Assembly (NCBI GenBank): GCA_945863785.1
Contig: CAMBAQ010000022.1
Location: 1 to 16,428 of the forward strand
DNA length: 16,428 bases
From: Chthoniobacter flavus
GTDB lineage: Bacteria > Verrucomicrobiota > Verrucomicrobiia > Chthoniobacterales > Terrimicrobiaceae
Direction: 5' to 3'
Every line of letters begins with the position of its first letter. Position 1 is the first letter of the stretch. Shown here piece after piece: positions 1-6,453 of the stretch. The notes under the pieces are model-generated. The model made no database searches, was not told the origin of the DNA, and saw only the letters and a list, made by a program, of their open reading frames with translations. Position numbers and translations under genes: made by a program.

Positions 1-2
1 TC

Positions 3-353
3 TCCAAGGACGGCAAACCCACTTTGCTCACAGGCACCATCACCCAAACCGAAGCGCCTATTTCTAGAGGCCTTCATGCAGCCGCATTCGTGACCCCGCA
101 AACTCTAGCTTTTTACTTCGAGGGCAAGCCACCAACAACGATCCAGCAAGCCATCATCGACATTGGCGTCACCATCTCGGATGAGTCTGGTGTTGTGGAT
201 CAATACACGATGAAGGGAAAATCTGGTTGGTGGGACAGCGAAGCGCAACCCAAGTCGGTTGTCGCCGGTCGCGTGCTATCCAAGGACAGCACTCCTTTTT
301 CTGCCCTTTCTTGGGATTACTACCTTCCCGCCAAGACAAAAAGCGGCAACTAA
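3..353 (+). CDS. 3' end of an Amuc_1102-family pilus-like protein (left-truncated)
   Basis: Only the last 116 codons lie in the window; the frame is open to the left edge, so the true start is upstream. The TTG at 24 is not needed as a start because the frame continues through it. The visible part is rich in alternating polar and hydrophobic residues (for example GVTISDESGVVDQYTMKG) with no membrane segment, which suits a beta-sandwich periplasmic or extracellular domain. I do not recognise it confidently from sequence alone. The call rests on position: in Akkermansia, Amuc_1102, described as having an immunoglobulin-like fold, sits directly next to the PilM-like Amuc_1101, and the same arrangement is seen here. 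A 15-bp gap separates its TAA stop from the next ATG, so it is probably the upstream member of the pilus-like operon. It could instead be an unrelated secreted protein. Confidence 0.55.
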   Translation, partial: SKDGKPTLLTGTITQTEAPISRGLHAAAFVTPQTLAFYFEGKPPTTIQQAIIDIGVTISDESGVVDQYTMKGKSGWWDSEAQPKSVVAGRVLSKDSTPFSALSWDYYLPAKTKSGN

Positions 354-368
354 ATTTCTTGTCTGTAT

Positions 369-2105
369 ATGGCGCGAAGGGACAACATTTTTGCTCTCAA
401 TCTGGGAATGCAGACCGTCAGTTTGGCGGAATTTAAAGCATTGCCGAATGGAGGATTAAAGCTTCTCGCCTTCCTCAAGTCTGACCTCATTGTTGACCCT
501 TCCGCGGATGCCACGCGTCCGATGCAGATTGAAACCGTCGTCAAGGAATTGCGCACGGCTTTAAAAATCAGGGCAGGCACTCGCGTCCATGTCACTCTCC
601 CGTCTCAGTCTGTTTTTTCTCGATTTGTCAAACTACCCGGCACGAACCCGGAGGATGTGACCTCGATCATCACCTTTGAAGCCCAGCAGAATGTTCCCTT
701 TCCAATTGATGATGTGATTTGGGACTACCAGATCATGGGACCGAGCCGGGATAATATCTGGGACGTGGCCCTCTTGGCGATCAAGGCCGACTCCCTATCG
801 GAGATAGCCGATTCGATCTCCAAAGGCGGCCTGAATGCTTGGACTATCGATGTGGCGCCCGCAGCCATCTATAATGCCTTTCGATATAATTACCCAAATG
901 CATCAGGCTGCTCGCTGCTTATAGACATTGGGTCACGTACGACCAACTTGATATTCTGTGAGGGTGACAGGATGTATAGCCGCAGCATCCCCATTGCAGG
1001 AAATAGCATCAGCTCCGCCATCGCAAAAGAGTTCAACCAAGACATCACTCTCGCAGAAAGACTGAAGATCGAAAAAGGAAGCATTGGCCTTGGTGGCGCC
1101 TACGCGGAACCTGAAGACCCTGCCTCGGCCAAGATCGCCAAAGTAACTCGCAACACCATGACGCGCCTCCACGCTGAGATCGCGCGCTCCATTAATTTCT
1201 ACCGCACCACCCAAGGCGGAAGCTCTCTATTACGCGTTTACTTGTGCGGTGGCAGCACCGCTCTTCCTTATACTATGGAGTTTTTTACAGAAAAACTCAA
1301 AGTCCCCGTCGATTTTTTCCACCCGATCAAGAACGTCATGGCCACCGAGGAGTCTGTAGCCCAAACAACCGGTATATGCTCCGGAGGGTTGGGTGAGTTA
1401 GTCGGATCCGCCCTCCGCTCGCTAAAAAACTGCCCTCTCGAAATGAGTCTTCGCGCGCCAAGTGCGATCCGGGCTCAAGACATGGGCCGTCGCGCCCCCA
1501 AGCTTGTTATGTCTGCCTTTCTCTTGGCTCTCATGCCGCTGCTCTGGTGGCTTTACTTCACCAAAGCCAGCACTGCCATCGAAAACAAACTTTCCGAGTT
1601 CAAAAGCGATTCCTCTAAAATTACGACCCTTTCCGCAAATATCGATAAGGTCACATCTCAACAAAAAGCCCTTATTGAGGATGCCTCCCCCCTTCTCGTT
1701 GCGGCAAGAGAACGTTCCGCTTGGACTGAAATCTTGGAGGATCTCGCTGATAAAATTCCTAAACGCTACATTTGGGTCACACAACTCAAGCCTGTGATTG
1801 GAACCCTCGCTCCAACCGTGGAGCCCGCGAAGACGGTCAAAGGCGCACCAACGCCTACTCCGACACCGGCCGTCTCAGCGATAACAGCAGTAGAAGTCAA
1901 TGGCCTGTATTTAGATAATCCTCCCAATGAAAAGGGCGCCCTCATTATCGATGAGTTTTATGATAAACTGCTAGAAGCTCCCACATTTGCCATGGGGGAG
2001 GATAGATCCAAGATCATCACCCAGCGAACCACCCCCACCGGAGAAAATTGGGCTTACGGGTACACTCTCGTTCTTCCGCTTAAGCAACCCATCGCTTTGC
2101 CATGA
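369..2105 (+). CDS. pilM: PilM-PilN fusion, Amuc_1101-family pilus-complex protein
   Basis: A 578-residue protein joining a cytoplasmic actin-fold PilM domain (about 1-355) to a PilN-like half. Actin-like motifs are visible: a first phosphate loop at 10-18 (LNLGMQTVS), a second at 183-192 (LLIDIGSRTT, Asp186) and the adenosine motif at 290-300 (VYLCGGSTALP). A strongly hydrophobic segment at about 379-397 is the only membrane span. A likely coiled coil (400-440) follows, then a PilN-like stretch at 449-473 (RSAWTEILEDLADKIPKRYI) and a Thr-Pro linker at 493-500. In classical type IV pili PilM binds ATP and the short cytoplasmic tail of PilN; here the two are covalently joined. The first loop has Asn11 where an acidic residue is usual. 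The ATG at 369 has no Shine-Dalgarno sequence. The TGA stop overlaps the next start by 4 bp (ATGA), indicating translational coupling. Typical PilM is about 350 aa, so the extra length is the fused PilN part. Confidence 0.88.
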   Translation: MARRDNIFALNLGMQTVSLAEFKALPNGGLKLLAFLKSDLIVDPSADATRPMQIETVVKELRTALKIRAGTRVHVTLPSQSVFSRFVKLPGTNPEDVTSIITFEAQQNVPFPIDDVIWDYQIMGPSRDNIWDVALLAIKADSLSEIADSISKGGLNAWTIDVAPAAIYNAFRYNYPNASGCSLLIDIGSRTTNLIFCEGDRMYSRSIPIAGNSISSAIAKEFNQDITLAERLKIEKGSIGLGGAYAEPEDPASAKIAKVTRNTMTRLHAEIARSINFYRTTQGGSSLLRVYLCGGSTALPYTMEFFTEKLKVPVDFFHPIKNVMATEESVAQTTGICSGGLGELVGSALRSLKNCPLEMSLRAPSAIRAQDMGRRAPKLVMSAFLLALMPLLWWLYFTKASTAIENKLSEFKSDSSKITTLSANIDKVTSQQKALIEDASPLLVAARERSAWTEILEDLADKIPKRYIWVTQLKPVIGTLAPTVEPAKTVKGAPTPTPTPAVSAITAVEVNGLYLDNPPNEKGALIIDEFYDKLLEAPTFAMGEDRSKIITQRTTPTGENWAYGYTLVLPLKQPIALP

Positions 2106-2992
2106 ATTGGTTCAAAGAAAACCCTATCCTTTCTGCCATCCTGCTGGTGTGCTTTGGTATCACTATCGCTATCGCTTATTTCGCAAGCGAAGCCTATACT
2201 GCCTTTAGCGCCGCGCGCGAGTCATTGGACTCACAAGTCAATTCCTTCTCCTCCCTGCAAAAGAAGTCGCCCTACCCTACCGATAAGAATCTGAAGATCA
2301 TCTCAGAGGGCAAAAAAAAATACGCCGAAGCTCTTGAAGAACTCAAGGCGCGCATGCGCATGCCCAAAATGGAAACTCCCCTCGAGCCCATCACTCCCCA
2401 AGTGTTTCAGGACAAACTTCGTGAAGGAGTTAATAGCCTCCGCGCCACAGCTCAAAAAAATAACATCAAACTGCCTGAAAAATTCTTTTTCGGCTTTGAC
2501 GAATATCAATCCCAACTCCCCGCTCCCGAAGCCGCTTCCGCCCTCAATCGCGACTTCAACGTGCTTCAAAAACTCCTAATTAGTCTGCTTAGCCTCCCCG
2601 TGGAAGCTATCAACAGCCTCGAAAGGGAAGCTCCCCCCGTTGCAACGCCGACGCCCACTCCCGCTCCCAAGAAATCCGTTGAAACAACGCCTCCTCTCAA
2701 AACCCAAATCCTCAAAACAACGTTTAAACTCTCCTTTACCGCCTCTCAGGACAAAACGCGCGCCGCGATCAATATGATACCAAAAAGCGATGCTTTTTTG
2801 ATCATTCGTTCCCTCACGATGGAAAACACCAAACCCACCGCCCCAGCAAAGAAAGACCCAGCTATCCCCAGCAAAGATAAAAACCCCACTTCTCTGCAGG
2901 TCCTCCTTGGCAATGAATCCGTAAAGACCGACTTGTCTCTGGAGATCATTGATTTTCCTACCACTGACACCGAGCCCCCTAATAAACAATAA
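2102..2992 (+). CDS. Amuc_1100-family pilus-like protein (PilO position)
   Basis: A 296-residue protein with a short cytoplasmic N-terminus (MNWFKENP), one membrane helix at about 9-29, a helical or coiled region (33-90) and a periplasmic domain in two parts split by a Thr/Pro-rich linker (182-190, TPTPTPAPK). The segment at 97-157 (ITPQVFQDKLREGVNSLRAT, then FGFDEYQSQLPAPEAASALN) lines up with what I remember of Akkermansia Amuc_1100 (TPTAFQNELKTFRDSLISSC, then LGFQVYSTQAPSVQAASTLG), as do the total length and the charged, proline-rich tail. Amuc_1100 is known as an outer-envelope protein that signals through host TLR2; that host effect cannot be assumed here. Gene order and topology put it where PilO sits, between PilN and PilP, so I infer a structural role bridging the inner membrane and the secretin. 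It overlaps the PilM-N stop codon by 4 bp and ends 2 bp before the next gene. Confidence 0.85.
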   Translation: MNWFKENPILSAILLVCFGITIAIAYFASEAYTAFSAARESLDSQVNSFSSLQKKSPYPTDKNLKIISEGKKKYAEALEELKARMRMPKMETPLEPITPQVFQDKLREGVNSLRATAQKNNIKLPEKFFFGFDEYQSQLPAPEAASALNRDFNVLQKLLISLLSLPVEAINSLEREAPPVATPTPTPAPKKSVETTPPLKTQILKTTFKLSFTASQDKTRAAINMIPKSDAFLIIRSLTMENTKPTAPAKKDPAIPSKDKNPTSLQVLLGNESVKTDLSLEIIDFPTTDTEPPNKQ

Positions 2993-2994
2993 TC

Positions 2995-3957
2995 ATGGAC
3001 TGGGCTAAAAAGAACTACGACACAGTGGTATTGGGGGTTTGCACAGCTCTTTTCGTCTTCAATGCTGCATTTGTGTATTTTGAGAGTTCTGACTTCATCT
3101 CCTCTCTTCCGACAGCCAGCGAGATTACCACAAACAAATCCGAGGCCACCCCGGCAGAAACGACTGCCATTGAGGCGGCCATGGGCATTACCGAAAAGCC
3201 CGTTTTATGGAATGAAAAATCGGCATCAAATGAGGAACGCGGGAACCTTTTTGTCTCTCGCCTCTTCATTTTAAAAGGCGATAAACTCATTGATCCCATC
3301 GAGAGCCAAGAAAACCTTCACCCACCCATCCCCAATGACTGGCTCATTAAATACGGCCTTAATTTCGCCGACGCCACCATTAAAGATCAGGACCCCGACC
3401 GAGATGGCTTCACTAATCTAGAGGAATGGGATGCCAAAACGGATCCTAAAGACAAAGCCTCCACTCCACCCAAATCCACAAAGCTCCGCTTTATCAAATT
3501 CGAGCAAAAACCCTTTATGCTCGTGTTCAAGGGTAATCCTGATGGTGAGGGCCAAGAGTTTCAGATCAACGCAAATAATGCGCGAACCCAATTCAAGAAG
3601 CTCAAGGAGACAATCGATGGAGCTCCCTATAAAATTATCGCTTATGTTAAGAAAGAGGCGGAAAAAAATGGCGTCCCAGTCGATGTTTCTGAACTGACTG
3701 TCGAAAACACCGAGACGCAAGCTTCGATCGTCCTTGTGGTCAAAAAAGAAACCAATGACCCCACATCTTTTGGCGAGTTTTTTAACGTCCTGACCAACGA
3801 AAAATTTCGACTTCAGAAGGGCGAGGTATTTACCATCAAGCCCGACCTTAATACCAAACTCAAATTGATTGATATTTCTTCCACGGAGGCCAAGATACAA
3901 GACGTCGCCACCGGAAAAACTTCCACTTTGTCGAAATCCTCCAGCCCAGCACCCTGA
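2995..3957 (+). CDS. Amuc_1099-family pilus-like protein (PilP position)
   Basis: A 320-residue single-pass membrane protein. It has a short N-terminus (MDWAKKNYD), a membrane helix at about 10-28 and then a periplasmic region. Residues 131-145 carry an acidic loop (DQDPDRDGFTNLEEW) of the DxDxDG type seen in thrombospondin type-3 and EF-hand-like calcium sites. The C-terminal half (about 160-310) alternates strands and helices and ends in a Ser/Thr/Pro-rich tail. Family assignment comes from its place between the Amuc_1100-like gene and the secretin, which matches Amuc_1099 in Akkermansia, and from the matching topology. By analogy with pilMNOPQ it occupies the PilP slot, and I infer that it links the inner-membrane proteins to the secretin. 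No lipobox is present, whereas classical PilP is a lipoprotein. It starts 2 bp after the preceding stop and ends 5 bp before the secretin; no Shine-Dalgarno sequence is visible. Confidence 0.75.
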   Translation: MDWAKKNYDTVVLGVCTALFVFNAAFVYFESSDFISSLPTASEITTNKSEATPAETTAIEAAMGITEKPVLWNEKSASNEERGNLFVSRLFILKGDKLIDPIESQENLHPPIPNDWLIKYGLNFADATIKDQDPDRDGFTNLEEWDAKTDPKDKASTPPKSTKLRFIKFEQKPFMLVFKGNPDGEGQEFQINANNARTQFKKLKETIDGAPYKIIAYVKKEAEKNGVPVDVSELTVENTETQASIVLVVKKETNDPTSFGEFFNVLTNEKFRLQKGEVFTIKPDLNTKLKLIDISSTEAKIQDVATGKTSTLSKSSSPAP

Positions 3958-3962
3958 ATCCA

Positions 3963-6443
3963 ATGACCAGTTCTCACGCAAGGCTTATCGTTTTAGCGGT
4001 CTCATCCGCACTCATTAGCCCGCTCTCCGCACAGTATCCAGGCGTTCAAGGCACGGTCGAGCGGCAGATCCAGACTCTGGAGCAGAAAAAAACCTACGCC
4101 GCCAACCTTGTATCCAAAGCCGATGCTGAAATGAAGGATGCGGACTATGAGTCGGCCTTCTCTCTCTATAAAAGTGCTGTAGACTTCCTTCCTCGCGGCG
4201 GTTCAGCAATGGATGCAACTCGCCAATCTGCACTGGATGGCTTTTGCGCAGCCGCTGTCAAGTTGGCCAAGCAACGCGTTGCCCAAGGTCGCTATGCTGA
4301 CGCCCGCACCACCGTCGATGTTGTTCTCGAGGAGCGTTACAATCCCAATTACGGGCCCGCTCTTTCCCTCCGCAGCCAACTTCTCGATCCGCAGGGATTC
4401 GTGGACCGTGGCACCCTTACTCCCGATCATGTCACGCGCATTGCGGATGTAAATAACCGCCTCAGCGAAGCAAATGGTTTTTTTGACTCGGGTCGCTACG
4501 ATCTCGCCTTCAAGCGCTGCGAACAAGCGCTTAATATTGACAAATACAATATAGCCGCTCGGCGGTTGATGGAACAAATCAACTTGGCCCGACAACAGTA
4601 TGCCGAAGCCGCTTATAATGATTCCCGAGGCGATTTGCTTGCAAAGGTTTCAAAAGCGTGGGAGTTGCCTGTCAAAAAATTCACCAATGAGGCTACCAGT
4701 ATTATCGAGCAACCTGAGATTAACGTACGCAGCACCCAAGCCATCACGGATAAAATAGATTCCATCAAAATTCCGCGAATCGATTTCACCGATTCCTCGA
4801 TTCGTGAGGCCTTGGATTTCATCAAGAAACGGGCCCGCGATTTGGATGACTCCGAACAAGATGTCGGTAAAAAGGGTGTCAATATCGTTCTCAAACTTCC
4901 TCCCGACGCGGACGCTTCGGCTTATCCAATCACGCTCGCGCTGGACGATGTTCCCTTGCGCGCGGCACTGGAATATGTGTCACAGGCGGCCAACCTGAAG
5001 ATCAAAATAGAACCCTACGCCGTCGTTGTCGTTCCTCAGACGGAAAATACGGACGTTTTGATCACCAAGGAGTATAAAGTCCCACCAAGCTTCATACAAG
5101 CCTTGCCTGGTGCTTCCACGGGAGCCGTGCTAGAGGGTGTAGCTGCTGGATCCCAGTCTGTGGTAGCTGCTCGATCGCGCGCGCTGGAGTACTTGGAGGC
5201 CCAGGGTGTTACATTCCCAACAGGCGCCAGTGCTAACTTTATCGCGACAACCAGTCGCCTCATCGTCAAAAATACCCAAACCAACCTTGAGTTGGTGGAT
5301 GCCCTCGTTGAAACCTCTCTCACAGCCCCCCCGACACAGATCGAAATCGAAGCCAAGTTTCTGGAGGTTAGCCAAAACAACCTTAATGAGTTGGGATTCG
5401 ATTGGCTTTTAGGTCAGTTCTCCCTCGCTGGCGGCTCTGGTATCTACAGCGGTGGCGGCACGGAAGGATTTGGCAGAACCATCAATCCCGCAGGCTATCC
5501 TCTATTGAATCCAGGCGGCACACCGGTAGGCGCAACCTCGAGCACGTCCGGTCCCATCACCGCCGGCAATCGAAGCGGCTCCACCGCCATCAGCGTTAAC
5601 GCCATTGATGCTTTACTGTTAGGGAGCCCAATCGGCCAAGGCGCGGGAGTGCTATCAGTGGCTGGCGTCTTCACCAATCCTCAATTTCAAGTGGTCCTAC
5701 GGGCCCTGAACCAAAAAAAGGGCGTTGACCTGATCAGTGCTCCGAAAGTGACGACTCAAAGCGCGCGCAAGGCAACGATTGAAATCGTTCGTGAATTTCT
5801 TTACCCCACCCAGTTTACCGCTCCAGAAGCAAGCGCTTCCGCCGGGACCCAATTCACGCCATCTGTCCCAACCGCCCCATCTGGATGGACAATGAAGCCC
5901 ACTGGAATTACACTCGAGGTTGTTCCCACCCTCGGACCCGATAACTACACTATTGAATTGGAACTCGCGCCACGAGTTATTGAATTCGATGGCTTTATTA
6001 ACTATGGCAGTCCAATTAACGCGACAGTGCAGGCCCAAGGTATTTATTCCCTCGTGGCGCCAACCTCTAAGACCTTCGAGGCAACCGCTAATGCCATCAA
6101 TCAGCCGGTTTTCTCTGTGCGTGAAGTAACCACTCAAGTATCCGTTTATGATGGGCAAACTGTTGTTATGGGTGGCTTGATGCGTGAAGATGTCCAGAAG
6201 GTCGAGGACAAGGTCCCTCTCCTAGGAGACATACCCTTGGCAGGACGCCTTTTTCGCAGTAGTGCCGATCAGCACACCAAGCGCAACCTGATCATGTTTG
6301 TCACGGCAGGACTCCTCGATCCCGCCGGTCAACCTGTAGTTCAATCTGAAGATGAAGATGTGGGTGTTCCTGAGGCAAGCCCGCAAGCCATGCTTATGGA
6401 CTCCATTCCTGGCGACGTTTTATCAGCCCCACTCCCGCAATAA
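3963..6443 (+). CDS. Amuc_1098-family secretin 1, outer-membrane pilus channel
   Basis: An 826-residue secretin with a signal peptide (about 1-23, cleavage after LSA). A helical region with TPR-like repeats (about 50-215) includes GRYDLAFKRCEQALNIDKYN at 177-196. An N0/STN-like domain follows at about 270-358, with DSSIREALDFIKKRAR and ALDDVPLRAALEYVSQAANL. A ring-building N-domain lies at about 425-453 (TSRLIVKNTQTNLELVDALV), and the secretin core at about 457-787. Core hallmarks are TQIEIEAKFLEVSQNNLNEL, NQKKGVDLISAPKVTTQSAR, DGQTVVMGGL (730-739) and VPLLGDIPLAGRLFR (751-765), all typical of the secretin family (PF00263). The protein should form an outer-membrane multimer through which a pilus or substrate passes. 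The AMIN domains usual in PilQ are not seen; TPR-like repeats take their place. A Gly/Ser-rich insert (486-545) lies in the core, and an acidic tail (QSEDEDVG) follows it. No lipobox is seen and no pilotin gene is nearby. The gene starts 5 bp after its neighbour. Confidence 0.93.
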   Translation: MTSSHARLIVLAVSSALISPLSAQYPGVQGTVERQIQTLEQKKTYAANLVSKADAEMKDADYESAFSLYKSAVDFLPRGGSAMDATRQSALDGFCAAAVKLAKQRVAQGRYADARTTVDVVLEERYNPNYGPALSLRSQLLDPQGFVDRGTLTPDHVTRIADVNNRLSEANGFFDSGRYDLAFKRCEQALNIDKYNIAARRLMEQINLARQQYAEAAYNDSRGDLLAKVSKAWELPVKKFTNEATSIIEQPEINVRSTQAITDKIDSIKIPRIDFTDSSIREALDFIKKRARDLDDSEQDVGKKGVNIVLKLPPDADASAYPITLALDDVPLRAALEYVSQAANLKIKIEPYAVVVVPQTENTDVLITKEYKVPPSFIQALPGASTGAVLEGVAAGSQSVVAARSRALEYLEAQGVTFPTGASANFIATTSRLIVKNTQTNLELVDALVETSLTAPPTQIEIEAKFLEVSQNNLNELGFDWLLGQFSLAGGSGIYSGGGTEGFGRTINPAGYPLLNPGGTPVGATSSTSGPITAGNRSGSTAISVNAIDALLLGSPIGQGAGVLSVAGVFTNPQFQVVLRALNQKKGVDLISAPKVTTQSARKATIEIVREFLYPTQFTAPEASASAGTQFTPSVPTAPSGWTMKPTGITLEVVPTLGPDNYTIELELAPRVIEFDGFINYGSPINATVQAQGIYSLVAPTSKTFEATANAINQPVFSVREVTTQVSVYDGQTVVMGGLMREDVQKVEDKVPLLGDIPLAGRLFRSSADQHTKRNLIMFVTAGLLDPAGQPVVQSEDEDVGVPEASPQAMLMDSIPGDVLSAPLPQ

Positions 6444-6453
6444 GCTCACTTCA

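Noticed and set aside
1422..1784. Minus-strand frames opposite pilM, the secretins and secA (up to 342 codons at 14289-15317)
   Set aside because: They lie entirely antisense to strongly supported genes and show no recognisable domain; long antisense frames arise from codon bias.
6352..6453. Longer start for secretin 2 inside secretin 1
   Set aside because: It would add 34 residues encoded by secretin 1 in another frame and bury the signal peptide; the ATG at 6454 fits the operon spacing.
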